From positions 1 through 64,000 of the forward strand of contig NZ_SGXM01000002.1 in the NCBI RefSeq assembly GCF_004217045.1: 64,000 bases of DNA, written 5' to 3'. The position numbers and the translations under genes were made by a program. The notes beneath the pieces are model-generated. The model worked only from the letters and a program-made list of their open reading frames with translations. It was not told the origin of the DNA and did not search any database. Of this stretch, positions 25,704 to 34,132 are shown piece by piece. Origin of the DNA: Cupriavidus agavae (GTDB lineage Bacteria; Pseudomonadota; Gammaproteobacteria; Burkholderiales; Burkholderiaceae). How positions within the stretch are numbered: the stretch's first letter is position 1; every line of letters starts with the position of its first letter.

Positions 25704-26009
25704 CTACAGGTCGCTGCCGTTCGGCGGATTTTCCATGCGCTTGTCGGTCTGGTCGGCGCGGTCCACCGGCGTGTCGGCCGGCAGTTCCTCGGCCGCGCGC
25801 TGCACTTCCTCGGAAATTTCTTCCTCCGGCAGTACGTCTTCGGTGCCGCCGCGGCCTTCGCGTTCGACGTCGCTCAGGTCATCGTCGAGTTCGAGGTCGA
25901 GATTCTCGGTGTCGAGGTTCGGGTCGAGCGTGCTCGGGATGCTGCGCGGATCGCTGGCGCCGGTGTCGTCGGGGGTTTCGGGCGGGGTGGTGCGGGTGGT
26001 CTTGCTCAT
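25704..26009 (-). CDS. Small acidic protein, unknown
   Basis: 101 residues, highly charged and acidic, rich in Asp, Glu, Pro and Thr, with no hydrophobic core, so it is probably disordered. The start is fixed by the perfect ribosome site AAAGGAGCC seven bases before the ATG. The frame stays open upstream but without a start context. I do not recognise it. It sits among small stress or envelope genes and ends at the bidirectional terminator. Confidence 0.75.
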   Translation of the reverse strand: MSKTTRTTPPETPDDTGASDPRSIPSTLDPNLDTENLDLELDDDLSDVEREGRGGTEDVLPEEEISEEVQRAAEELPADTPVDRADQTDKRMENPPNGSDL

Positions 26010-26208
26010 GGTGGCTCCTTTCGTGGCGAGGTGCGTTGGTACCGGAGCGGCAAGTTGCATGCCAGTGGGCGCCGGAGCCTGCGCTGGCCGGGCGCCACGC
26101 CTATAGTGGTGGTGGGGACCATCGTGGCACAACGGCCGTATCCGCGCCCGCGCGAGGCTGGAACGGCAATTGCTGAGGCATGGCTGCATCGTGCGGAGGG
26201 AGGAAGCG

Positions 26209-26721
26209 ATGAACCTGACAAGCATTCTGGTCACCCTGAGCCTGGCGTCATCGGTGGCCGTATCTTCCACGCCGGTCGAGAAAAAACTGCTGGGCATCAG
26301 CCCCGGCGAATTCGCACAGCAATTCAACGCGGTGGCCCAGGAGGGCGGCGCCACGCTGGCCCTGCCGGTGTTCGGCGCCAAGGGGGGCTGGCACCGCGCG
26401 CATCCGGGTGCCGGGGTCTCCGTGCTGGTCCGCGCCGCGCCCACGGGACACGCGCTCGACGAGGTGGTGGTGGTGTGCCGCTCGGCCGAGCAATGCCTGC
26501 TGACGATCTTTACTGTGGCCAAGGCCATCGACGCCGACGTGGACCCGCATCTGCTCCAATACTTCATCGCGGCGCGCGTGGCCTCGCAGATCGGCGAGGT
26601 GGCGCTGGTGATGTCGGGGCTCGTCTACGTCGTAATTTCGCCAAAAGACGAGGATTACGTGGCGCTCGTGATCCGGCCCTACAAGCCCCAGGAAGCGTTG
26701 ACGGCCCAGCGCCAGGCGTAG
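26209..26721 (+). CDS. Exported protein, unknown
   Basis: 170 residues. GGGAGG lies seven bases before the ATG at 26209, which fixes the start. A signal-like segment (LTSILVTLSLASSVAVSS) is followed by a globular part of alternating strands and helices, with two Cys residues in VVVCRSAEQCLL that may be bonded. The protein has no motif I can name. It is tail to tail with the four-helix protein at 26735. Confidence 0.7.
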   Translation: MNLTSILVTLSLASSVAVSSTPVEKKLLGISPGEFAQQFNAVAQEGGATLALPVFGAKGGWHRAHPGAGVSVLVRAAPTGHALDEVVVVCRSAEQCLLTIFTVAKAIDADVDPHLLQYFIAARVASQIGEVALVMSGLVYVVISPKDEDYVALVIRPYKPQEALTAQRQA

Positions 26722-26734
26722 GCCCGGCAGTTGG

Positions 26735-27244
26735 TCAGTGCATCGGCCGGGCCGGACGCCGAGCCGCCATGCCGGCAATGCGCGAGGGCGTGAACTCCAT
26801 GGCGCGCTGTTCCAGCAGGCGCTGCAGTTCCGTGGCACCCCGGTAGTAATGGGCCAGCAGCAGCCGCAGTTCGGGCTCGCGCATCGGCTGGCGCAGCACC
26901 TCGCCGTAGGCGGCAGCGGCTCGCGCCGCGTGCTGGGCCGCGTAGCGCAGCAGTGGCAACTCGCCCGATTCGGCCGGTGGCGGCAACGTGTCGCGACGCC
27001 GCGCCTGACCAGCGGCGGGCGTGGTGCCATCGAGCGGTCCCGCCCGCGCGGCCAGTTCGGCGGCCGCGCAGCGCTGCAGGTTGGCCCGGTGCGCCAGCAC
27101 GGCGCGGATCTGCGGGTCCGATGCGGCGGCGGCCACGGCGACCAGCGCTTCAGCGCACTGCGTGGCGTGCAGGCTGAGCCTGGCGAGGGTGGAATTCAGC
27201 GCATCCCGCTCCGCATCCATGTCCGCATCCCTTTCCGCATTCAT
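26735..27244 (-). CDS. PA2169/DUF2383-like four-helix protein
   Basis: 169 residues. The start at 27244 follows GGAGGTGGAA. The pattern, LNSTLARLSLHATQCAEALVAVAAAASDPQIRAVLAHRANLQRCAAAEL in two stretches, resembles the PA2169-type (DUF2383) ferritin-like helical bundle, in which paired helices hold an acidic, amphipathic face. The C-terminal half adds two more helices ending in a basic tail. Function of the family is unknown and it often occurs in stress islands. I do not see a clear di-iron ligand set. The assignment is moderate. Confidence 0.6.
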   Translation of the reverse strand: MNAERDADMDAERDALNSTLARLSLHATQCAEALVAVAAAASDPQIRAVLAHRANLQRCAAAELAARAGPLDGTTPAAGQARRRDTLPPPAESGELPLLRYAAQHAARAAAAYGEVLRQPMREPELRLLLAHYYRGATELQRLLEQRAMEFTPSRIAGMAARRPARPMH

Positions 27245-27498
27245 TTCCACCTCCGGTTCATACCCTAACTTTAGGCGACGCAGATTGCCGATCCGAGGCA
27301 GCGATATGCGCGCGTGGTTAATTTGCCGCGCTTCGCTGGTGCCGCTGCGGACCAGACACGCAAAACACACGCAAAAAACGCGCCGCACACGGCCACAAGG
27401 GCCGGGTACGGCGCGCCGTCGCGAATCTCAAGGGCCGGAAGGCCCCAGGGAAAGACGGATTCGCGGCTGGAGGGGGAAGCTCCGCCAGGGGGCTTCGG

Positions 27499-27843
27499 TT
27501 ACTTGGTGGTGCCCGGCGCCGGATCCGGCGAGTCGCCCTTCGGGCCCGACGGTGCGGTCGGCGACGCGGTGGCGGCGGCACCCTGCTCACGCGGCTTCTT
27601 GTGGCGCGCGCCCGTGGTCTTGTCCTTGTTCATCGTGCCGCTGCCCGTGGCGCCCGAATGCGTGGTGTCGTTCGTCACCGCCGAGCCGGACATGCTGCCG
27701 CTCTTGGCGTTCTTCGGGCCTTCAGGGGTCGGCGGGGTGCCCGGCGTGGCCGACTGCGGCGAGGTCGGGGTCTGCTGGGCCATCACGGGCAGCGTGAGCG
27801 CGGCACCGAGGGCGATGGCGGTCGTGGCAAGTAGGCGTTTCAT
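27499..27843 (-). CDS. Small exported Pro/Thr/Ser-rich protein
   Basis: 114 residues. The signal peptide MKRLLATTAIALGAALTLPVMA is cleaved before QQTP. The rest is low complexity, rich in Thr, Pro, Gly and Ser, with a basic stretch (GARHKKPRE). GGAG eight bases before the ATG fixes the start. No domain is recognisable. A similar build occurs in the protein encoded at 29278, and both may be periplasmic filler or chaperone-like proteins. I do not assign a role. Confidence 0.7.
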   Translation of the reverse strand: MKRLLATTAIALGAALTLPVMAQQTPTSPQSATPGTPPTPEGPKNAKSGSMSGSAVTNDTTHSGATGSGTMNKDKTTGARHKKPREQGAAATASPTAPSGPKGDSPDPAPGTTK

Positions 27844-28128
27844 CGTACGTCTCCGGAATGGGTGATTGGTGTCTCCACGATATGCGCAGCCTCCGTGCGC
27901 CTCACGGGGGCGATGCCTGAAACGCATGTAGGACGTTGACTACAGGTCGCTTGGCGGGCTGCCGGAGCGGCGCGGCGGCCGGATGCACCTTTTTATATCG
28001 CCGTGTAAATCGGTATCCCGGAGTTCACACCATGGCGGTCTCCTGTGTCGCTTGCCACGCGTGGCGGTGCGCGGTACGGAACTTGCAGCGGCCGAGGGCG
28101 AAGCTTCCACGGACTCATGGAGAGACCC

Positions 28129-28890
28129 ATGCGAAACGATGACCCACGTTTTCGAAGTCGAGACAGCCGGGACCGTCGTGAAGAAAGTCCCGTTTCGAGC
28201 GGCGCAGGCTATGGCGGGTACGAAGAGCTGCCCCGTCGCTACACCGGTGGCTACCGCGTCAGCGGCAGCGGCAGCGGCAGCGAGTGGACCTCGCAGCGCG
28301 GCAGCCAGGACGACGAACTGGGCCAGGGCCGGCCGCCCTGGGACGAACCGGGCGATGGCCGGGGCAGCCAGCGGCCCGACATGCGCACGCATTACCGGGG
28401 CGAATATGGCGTGGCCGACTTCGAGCCGCCGCCCTGGCAGAGCTACCAGACCTGGCAGCGCGCCGCCGCCACCGAATGGCTCGAAGACGACGAGCGGCAG
28501 GCCGGCCCCGGCGATCCCGAGCGACGCGCCTACGAACATTTCACCGGGGCCGAGGAACGCTCCAGCCTCAACCGCGGCTATGGCGGGGCGGGCGGATCAG
28601 CCATGGCGCGGCATCTGGGCGAGGGTACCGGCCACAGCCGGGAAGCCGAAAGACGCAAGGGTCCGAAGGGCTACCAGCGCTCCGATACCCGCATCCGGGA
28701 GGATCTCTGCGAGCGGCTCTCGCTGTACCGCAGCCTCGACGTGCGCGAGGTGGAGGTGTCGGTCACCGGCGGCATCGTCACGCTGGCCGGTACCGTGCGC
28801 AACCGTGAGCAGAAGCGCCGCATCGAGGACATCGCCGACGACATCTTCGGCGTCAACGACGTGCAGAACGATATCCAGGTCCGACCATAA
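28129..28890 (+). CDS. BON-domain protein, copy 2
   Basis: 253 residues, with GGAGAG before the ATG. Like copy 1 at 24919, it has a long disordered N-terminal part (Gly, Ser, Arg, acidic residues, with a Ser-Gly run SGSGSGS) and a BON domain at about 180-252 (IREDLCERLSLYRSLDVREVEVSVTG, then GTVRNREQKRRIEDIADDIFGV, then NDIQVRP). The two BON domains share the GPKxYQRSD lead-in and the EDIADD segment. No signal peptide. It is followed after 22 bases by a small gene with a strong ribosome site, so the two probably form an operon. Confidence 0.85.
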   Translation: MRNDDPRFRSRDSRDRREESPVSSGAGYGGYEELPRRYTGGYRVSGSGSGSEWTSQRGSQDDELGQGRPPWDEPGDGRGSQRPDMRTHYRGEYGVADFEPPPWQSYQTWQRAAATEWLEDDERQAGPGDPERRAYEHFTGAEERSSLNRGYGGAGGSAMARHLGEGTGHSREAERRKGPKGYQRSDTRIREDLCERLSLYRSLDVREVEVSVTGGIVTLAGTVRNREQKRRIEDIADDIFGVNDVQNDIQVRP

Positions 28891-28912
28891 GTCTGAAGAG
28901 AAAGGAGATGCC

Positions 28913-29233
28913 ATGCCATTCGCCTACGCCGGAACCCGCCGCCGTCGCAACCGAGACCGCCGGCGCGCGCATGACGCCAACGACGCCAAGCCGTCGGACC
29001 CGGATCGCGCCGAGGCCAGCCCCGACCCGCGTGCGGAGTCGCCGCTGGCCCGCAACGAAGGGAGCGGCCAGCCGGAGCGCCGCGATACCTCGGACGTGGA
29101 CCGTCCGGCACGCCAGGAAACACCGCGCGGCGACGTGGAGCGCGGCGAGGTCGTGCCCGGCATCGGCAGCCAGGACCTGCTCGATCCCGGCAACCGCGAC
29201 CCCGACGCACCGCCGGTCGACAACCGGTCCTGA
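28913..29233 (+). CDS. Small charged protein, unknown
   Basis: 106 residues, almost free of hydrophobic segments, rich in Arg, Asp, Pro and Glu, with a short basic start (AGTRRRRNRDRRRAHD). AAAGGAGATGCC precedes the ATG and fixes the start. It lies 22 bases after the BON gene and is probably translated from the same message. No family recognised. Confidence 0.7.
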   Translation: MPFAYAGTRRRRNRDRRRAHDANDAKPSDPDRAEASPDPRAESPLARNEGSGQPERRDTSDVDRPARQETPRGDVERGEVVPGIGSQDLLDPGNRDPDAPPVDNRS

Positions 29234-29277
29234 CCGCCGTTTCCGCTGACAGAAGGACAGACAGAGAGGAGAAAACC

Positions 29278-29556
29278 ATGCGACAACCGATCATCCGCAG
29301 CGCCTTTGTCGTGGTGTCGATGCTGGCCGGCGCGGCCGCGTGGGCCCAGGCTGGCCCGACACCCAAGGTGGACAACCGTGCGCCGGGCACCCCGGCATCG
29401 GACGTCGCGCCGGGCGCCCCGGCCACTGGCGTCTACAAGGACGGCAGCCGCCAGCGGCGCGAGAGCAAGCCGGCGGTCAACCAGGGCGCCTCGGCGGCCC
29501 AGACCTACGACTATCCGGCCTCCGCGCCCAAGACCGCCCCGGCCAAGCGTCCCTGA
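29278..29556 (+). CDS. Small exported protein, unknown
   Basis: 92 residues. The signal peptide (MRQPIIRSAFVVVSMLAGAAAWA) is cleaved before QAGP. The mature part is short, polar and rich in Pro and Ala. GAGAGGAGAAAACC precedes the ATG. It could be the last gene of a run starting at 28129. No domain recognised. Confidence 0.7.
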   Translation: MRQPIIRSAFVVVSMLAGAAAWAQAGPTPKVDNRAPGTPASDVAPGAPATGVYKDGSRQRRESKPAVNQGASAAQTYDYPASAPKTAPAKRP

Positions 29557-29561
29557 GTCTG

Positions 29562-29601
29562 CCCGGCCGCCCGGCCGCCCGGCCGCCCGGCCGCCCGGCC
29601 G
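29562..29601. repeat. Five tandem CCCGGCCG units
   Basis: Five exact copies of the octamer CCCGGCCG lie between the stop of the small exported protein and the stop of the convergent RidA gene. The tract touches the end of the ridA-like coding sequence. It is likely unstable in copy number. Confidence 0.9.
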
Positions 29602-30030
29602 TCAGTCGGGCAGCACGGCCACGGCCTCGATCTCGAACAGCATGCCGTCGAGCGCGAGCCGTGGCACCGGGATCAGCGTGCAGGGCGGCGCCGGCCAGTC
29701 GCCCAGCAGTGCCTGCCAGGCCCGCGTGAAGATTGCCAGCCGTTCCATCGAATGGTCGACGATCAGCACCGTGATCTTGGCCACGTCGGGGATGTCAGCG
29801 CCGCCGGCCTGCAGCGCCACGCGCAGGTTGGCCAGCGCCCGGTTCACCTGTGAGGAGAAATCGGCCAGCAGGCCGCCGCACATGTCTTCGCCGCCCTGAC
29901 CGGCCGCGAAGATGAACTTCGCCGGGCGCGTGACCAGCGACACGTGCGAATAGCCGTTGAGCCGGGGGTCATAGAGATCGGGCGGATTCATGAACTGCAG
30001 GTAGGGCGCGCGCGGCGACTCAAGCAACAT
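29602..30030 (-). CDS. RidA/YjgF-family protein
   Basis: 142 residues. AAGGA precedes the ATG at 30030. An internal ATG at 29991 is the alternative. The RidA trimer fold is shown by the segment from FIFAAGQGG, through [28 protein letters not shown], to the C-terminal [12 protein letters not shown] with the family Glu. The canonical RidA arginine is replaced in the segment [21 protein letters not shown], so this belongs to another Rid subfamily. RidA proteins hydrolyse reactive enamines and imines made by PLP enzymes and some serve as chloramine-activated chaperones. The SoxR site in its promoter makes a redox-stress role likely. Confidence 0.85.
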   Translation of the reverse strand: MLLESPRAPYLQFMNPPDLYDPRLNGYSHVSLVTRPAKFIFAAGQGGEDMCGGLLADFSSQVNRALANLRVALQAGGADIPDVAKITVLIVDHSMERLAIFTRAWQALLGDWPAPPCTLIPVPRLALDGMLFEIEAVAVLPD

Positions 30031-30079
30031 GGCAGGGTCCTTGGTGAACTTCGATCGGAAGAAGGACGCCAGTGTCAAA

Positions 30080-30097
30080 CCTCAAGTTTGGTTGAGG
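30080..30097. promoter_or_regulatory. SoxR binding site
   Basis: CCTCAAGTTTGGTTGAGG matches the SoxR site of the Escherichia coli soxS promoter (CCTCAAGTTAACTTGAGG) at all but three central positions. On the minus strand it sits between TTGACC (-35) and GACACT (-10), which are 19 bases apart, the overlong spacing typical of MerR-family-activated promoters. This points to the RidA-like gene as the activated target. Confidence 0.88.
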
Positions 30098-30159
30098 TCA
30101 AGTCTTGTTGCGATACCATGCGCGGTGCAAGGGCTTTCCTTGCGCTACATCATCCCGCC

Positions 30160-30672
30160 ATGAGCCGCCCCACCAAGCCTGCCCCCATCCGGCCGATGCG
30201 CGCCCGCGATCCCCTGACCATCGGCGAGGTGGTGGAGCGCAGCGGCGTGGCCGCGTCGGCGCTCCATTTCTATGAATCAAAGGGATTGATTTCAAGCACG
30301 CGCAGCGCCGGCAACCAGCGCCGCTATCCGCGCGGCATCCTGCGCCGGCTGGCCGTGCTGCGCATCGCCCAGCGCATGGGCGTGCCGCTGGCCGTGATTG
30401 CCGACGCCTTCGCGCGGCTGCCGGCCGGCAAGGCGCCTACGGTCGCCGACTGGCGGCGGCTGTCGGCCTCGTGGCGCACCGACCTCGATGCCCGCATCCG
30501 CGCGCTGACCATGCTGCGCGACCAGCTCGACGGCTGCATCGGGTGCGGCTGCCTGTCGCTGAAGGCGTGTCCGCTGCGCAATCCGCAGGACGTGATGGCA
30601 GGGCAGGGGCCGGGCGCCCATGTGGGCGAGGGCGCCTGCCCCGGCGCCATCGTCGAAACACCAAAAAAATAG
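30160..30672 (+). CDS. soxR: Redox-sensing regulator SoxR
   Basis: 170 residues. The MerR-type DNA-binding domain spans about 19-85 ([40 protein letters not shown]). The four 2Fe-2S ligands are Cys126, Cys129, Cys131 and Cys137 in [12 protein letters not shown], the exact SoxR spacing. Oxidation of the cluster by redox-cycling compounds turns it into an activator. It is divergent from the RidA gene with a SoxR site between them, and there is no soxS. In most non-enteric bacteria SoxR controls a few genes directly. The start at 30160 gives the normal short tail before the helix-turn-helix. The stop is two bases from the stop of the convergent Bug gene. Confidence 0.96.
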   Translation: MSRPTKPAPIRPMRARDPLTIGEVVERSGVAASALHFYESKGLISSTRSAGNQRRYPRGILRRLAVLRIAQRMGVPLAVIADAFARLPAGKAPTVADWRRLSASWRTDLDARIRALTMLRDQLDGCIGCGCLSLKACPLRNPQDVMAGQGPGAHVGEGACPGAIVETPKK

Positions 30673-30674
30673 CG

Positions 30675-31658
30675 TTACTGGTTCTTCATCGCCGCCGCCA
30701 GCCGCGCGATGATTTCGCCTTCGGACTTGAACGCCTTCTGGGCGTAGGCCGCGTACTGCTCGGACGTCATGTAGTTGGTGTCCATGCCGAACTGCCGCGT
30801 CACGTTCAGGAATTTCGGGTCCTTGAGCGCGTTGCGGAAGGCGTCGTCGAGCCGCTTGACCACGGCCGGCTTCATGTTGGCCGGCCCCACGATCCCGAAC
30901 GGCGAGTTCGACCAGACCGGATAGCCCACTTCCTTGAGCGTCGGCGCGTTCGGGAAATCGGCCGCGCGCTTCTCGGACAGCGTCGCCAGCACCCGCATCT
31001 GGCCGTTCTGGACATAGGGCAGCAGCGTGTTCGACAGCACGGCCACGTCTGACGACCCGCTCAGCAGCGCGGTGATGGCCTCGGCGTCGCCCTTGTAGGG
31101 CACGTGGGTCCAGTTCGACTGCGACACGCGCGCCAGCTCCGAGATCGTCAGGTGCTGGCTGCCGTAGATGCCGGTCGTGCCGTAGCTGATGCCCTTCTTG
31201 TCAGCCTTGGCGTCGGCAATCAGCTCCTGCATCGTCTGCCACTTGGCGTCCTTCTTGACCGCCACCGCGAAGTTGTAGTCCGCGATCATCGACACGTACG
31301 TCAGGTCCTTGAGCGGGTCGTAACGCATCTTCTGCACGTGCGGCAGCCGGAAGATCACCACCGGCGCCATGCTCAGCGTATAGCCATCGGGCTCGGTCGT
31401 GACCATCTGCGTGGCGCCCAGCGTGCCGCTCACCCCCGGCTTGTTCTCCACCACGATGGTCTGCCCCAGTTCGCGCCCGGCCGCATCAGCCAGCGCGCGC
31501 GCCACCTGGTCGGTCACGCCGCCGGCGCCATACGGGACGATCAGGCGGATTGGCCGGGTGGGAAATTCGTCAGCGGCGTGGGCGGCCGTGAACACGGCGG
31601 GAGCGAGGGTGAGGCCCGAAGCGGCCAGGGCAAGGCCAAGAATTTTCCGTCGTTGCAT
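30675..31658 (-). CDS. Bug/TctC periplasmic binding protein
   Basis: 327 residues. Signal peptide to about residue 28 (APAVFTAAHA-ADEFP). Family features are FPTRPIRLIVPYGAGGVTDQVARALA near the start and VVENKPGVSGTLGATQMVT, which build the ligand pocket of Bug proteins. These bind carboxylic acids or amino acids in the periplasm and hand them to tripartite tricarboxylate transporters, or act as sensors. No TctA or TctB gene is adjacent, as is common for orphan Bug genes in Burkholderiales. The ligand is not predictable. Confidence 0.9.
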   Translation of the reverse strand: MQRRKILGLALAASGLTLAPAVFTAAHAADEFPTRPIRLIVPYGAGGVTDQVARALADAAGRELGQTIVVENKPGVSGTLGATQMVTTEPDGYTLSMAPVVIFRLPHVQKMRYDPLKDLTYVSMIADYNFAVAVKKDAKWQTMQELIADAKADKKGISYGTTGIYGSQHLTISELARVSQSNWTHVPYKGDAEAITALLSGSSDVAVLSNTLLPYVQNGQMRVLATLSEKRAADFPNAPTLKEVGYPVWSNSPFGIVGPANMKPAVVKRLDDAFRNALKDPKFLNVTRQFGMDTNYMTSEQYAAYAQKAFKSEGEIIARLAAAMKNQ

Positions 31659-32031
31659 GCGTAGTCTCCTGTTGTGTCTGCCGGACTGTCGGGGCCCGGT
31701 CTGCGAGGTTGTCTGCGCAGTATGACAAGTGGAAGACGGCGGGGATATGGGGTTTTGACCGATATCGGGTAGCCAACGGCGGCTTATTGGGGGATTTCAT
31801 TGGGGGTATGAGGGGGGTGCATGGGACGGTGGCGCGCACGATCATGACGTGGATTCTCGTCATCTGTCGTCCCGGGCTGGCTGCGGGTTTTGCGCTCGTG
31901 TTACGCCGCAAAGGAAGGAAGCGCCGAAAGTCCAGCTGATCGCCCTTCTTCAGGGGTAGTTTCCGAATCAATTCTGTATCCCAGAATCATTCAGAAGTGA
32001 AAAAGGTGAAGAACAAAGAGGGGAGCGAAAA
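31659..32031. other. Intergenic region, no gene supported
   Basis: The base composition falls toward AT at the right end. The last 30 bases contain the ribosome site GAGGGGAGCG of the following gene. I see no ORF worth calling. It is the left edge of a low-GC patch. Confidence 0.45.
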
Positions 32032-33330
32032 ATGAAGCGCGTCGATACCAAGGCGTTGAGCACTCGCTCAGTTGTCGCACTAGCCATCCTGGTTGCCTCT
32101 CAGGCCGCGCTCGCGGACACCGCTGCCGATCTGGCGCAGGAAAAGGCGCGACTTCAACTGGAAAACCTGGATCTGCAAAACCGCTACGACCAGTTGAAAA
32201 TCATTTCCGACACGCAAAAGCTGTCTTCCGATCTGTCCAGGGCGGGAACAGTTAGTAATGTTTCCTTTCCTCCGCTGCTTGCAACCCAAAAAGCATCCTG
32301 GGCGGCTGCGGCTGACGCCGCAGCCTGTCTCTGCAACAGCGAGCCTTTTCGGCGTTATCGTCATGACGCCGGATCGCAGACGCAGTGGGTGTCGACAATA
32401 GAGAGTCCACTTGATGCGGCCGACAAAGCGGCATTGCTGGACAGTTACGTTACCAGCCTCATAGATAGCGTCAAAAAGTCAATTTCGACGCTAACCCCGA
32501 AAAAGCCACGGGAGACCGCGGATGGAGATCTTCATCCATTCGCCTTCCCGCTTGCTGCACTTGGCGCCATTGCTACGGCACAAGCTGTGATCTCGTTCTC
32601 GGTGCAAATCGCAAAGATGTTCCGCTCTGATTACGGAATTTCAACGACGCCGGCAGTAGTTCCAAAAGAAGCCATCCTCCAATCCGAGTGCAATTTCGAG
32701 ATTCTCTCAATTGACACGCTACGAGACAACAAGGTAAGACTGGCACAAATCAAAAGAGTCAAGGCTGCAGTCAGCGAGCTCAGGGCGAAGCTTGATGATC
32801 TCTCTGCTGCACTTGCTCCATACTCCGACAACAAAAATCCACCTTCTTATGTGGTGGCAAGCAAGCAGGTACTACAGGATGGGAGTGCCGCATATGCGGC
32901 GATCAGCAAACCCGACGCGTTGATCGCAATGGCCAACGGCCTGGCAATCCGCGATATTTTTTCCCCTGATCTTGACTATTCCTCTCAAAGCCCCACGGCA
33001 AATCAAAAATCCGAAAATATAGAAAATGCCCTCGCGTCAGCTTCTCGGCCCAATAACGTACTGATAACGGCCTCGTTATCGGCGGAAACCGTCAATCTTC
33101 AGAAGGAGCATTGGTGGTCGACCCCGATGACATTTGCAACTGGCCGGATGGATTTGCAAATCTGGAATTCAGCCGGCAAGGTGGAGCTTTACGGAACCGC
33201 AACCAAATCAACGGAGACTCAGAAACTAAGGCCAGAGGAGCTTTCTCGCGACACGGATGGGGTTCTGATATTTGATCAACGACGAAGCGGACAGCACAAT
33301 AATTCGTCTTGTACCGTCACCGTCCGGTAG
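32032..33330 (+). CDS. Exported protein, unknown, low GC
   Basis: 432 residues with a signal peptide (VVALAILVASQAALA, cleavage before DTAAD), then a heptad-rich coiled coil at about 32-70 (LAQEKARLQLENLDLQNRYDQLKII). A hydrophobic helix lies near 180-200 (FPLAALGAIATAQAVISFSVQI), and another coiled-coil stretch is near 235-270. GAGGGGAGCG before the ATG is a strong ribosome site. Codon use is visibly less GC-rich than in the flanks, with many AAA, AAT and TCT codons. I do not recognise the family. Together with the neighbouring adhesin it suggests acquired surface functions. Confidence 0.75.
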   Translation: MKRVDTKALSTRSVVALAILVASQAALADTAADLAQEKARLQLENLDLQNRYDQLKIISDTQKLSSDLSRAGTVSNVSFPPLLATQKASWAAAADAAACLCNSEPFRRYRHDAGSQTQWVSTIESPLDAADKAALLDSYVTSLIDSVKKSISTLTPKKPRETADGDLHPFAFPLAALGAIATAQAVISFSVQIAKMFRSDYGISTTPAVVPKEAILQSECNFEILSIDTLRDNKVRLAQIKRVKAAVSELRAKLDDLSAALAPYSDNKNPPSYVVASKQVLQDGSAAYAAISKPDALIAMANGLAIRDIFSPDLDYSSQSPTANQKSENIENALASASRPNNVLITASLSAETVNLQKEHWWSTPMTFATGRMDLQIWNSAGKVELYGTATKSTETQKLRPEELSRDTDGVLIFDQRRSGQHNNSSCTVTVR

Positions 33331-33369
33331 CAAAGTCCCGGCATTGGACCACTGACAGGGCATCGCTCC

Positions 33370-34011
33370 TTACCGGCTGCCGCTACCCATCCACTCGGAG
33401 CTGCCCAGGCAAAGGCTGAACAGTCCCAGGCGTCCTGATACCCCGAGCCTGCGATAGATGCTGCCGACATGCGTGCGCACCTCGGCGAGCGTCATGCCAG
33501 TCCGGGTGGCGATCTGCCTTTCGGAGGCGGAAGTCAGCAGCTGGAACAACACCTCGCACTCCGGGGCAGCCAGCGCGGCAACCACCGCCTGGGGCAGCAG
33601 GAAGCTACCCGGGGTCTTCCGCGACGCAGTGACGTCGCGGGCTATCCCGAGGCGCAGTTGGTTGGTTTCGAGCCAGCGCGCCGACCAGCGGAAGTGGACG
33701 TTTGCGCCACTGCGATGCTGGTAGCGATTCTCGAATCCTTCCCGGCGATTGCCCGCAAGCACCTGACGCGCTTCGCGCAGCGTTCTTTCCCGGTCGTCCG
33801 GCGCCACGAGATCAAGGATCCGCGTGCCTGTGAGGTCGGATGCGGCATAGCCAAGGGTGGCCGCGCAATGGCGGTTGACGTATTGGATCCTCCCGGTGGC
33901 ATCCACCAGGAACACGCTCTGGAGGGAGCGGTCGGCGATATCGAGGAGCGATTCGTCTGCTGGGGGATCTTGCATACGGGGCGGATCGGGATCACGCGCC
34001 GATGGTGACAC
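33370..34011 (-). CDS. PAS-LuxR regulator
   Basis: 213 residues starting with GTG at 34011, or with ATG at 33975. A PAS domain spans about 20-130 (VFLVDATGRIQYVNRHCAATLGY, then FRWSARWLETNQLRLGIARDVT). A LuxR-type helix-turn-helix lies at about 155-200 (LTSASERQIATRTGMTLAEVRTHVGSIYRRLGV). It lacks a receiver domain, so it should respond to a ligand, redox state or partner sensed by the PAS domain. It lies between two low-GC accessory genes and may regulate the adhesin encoded next to it, which points the same way. That is inference. Confidence 0.82.
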   Translation of the reverse strand: MSPSARDPDPPRMQDPPADESLLDIADRSLQSVFLVDATGRIQYVNRHCAATLGYAASDLTGTRILDLVAPDDRERTLREARQVLAGNRREGFENRYQHRSGANVHFRWSARWLETNQLRLGIARDVTASRKTPGSFLLPQAVVAALAAPECEVLFQLLTSASERQIATRTGMTLAEVRTHVGSIYRRLGVSGRLGLFSLCLGSSEWMGSGSR

Positions 34012-34132
34012 AAAACCGCCCGGGCATGGGAGAGAGATGACAACCGCGGGAGGCCGGAACCGTTGCGTAATACGTAACGCGCTCTCACCCCGCGCTTCGC
34101 CCGGTTTCCCGGTGTCCGGGACACCGGCATGC

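Noticed and set aside
24840..28100. Common extracytoplasmic-sigma motif before the BON genes (GAAACTTGC and GGAACTTGC)
   Set aside because: The -35-like cores agree but the -10 parts and spacings do not, so it may be chance.
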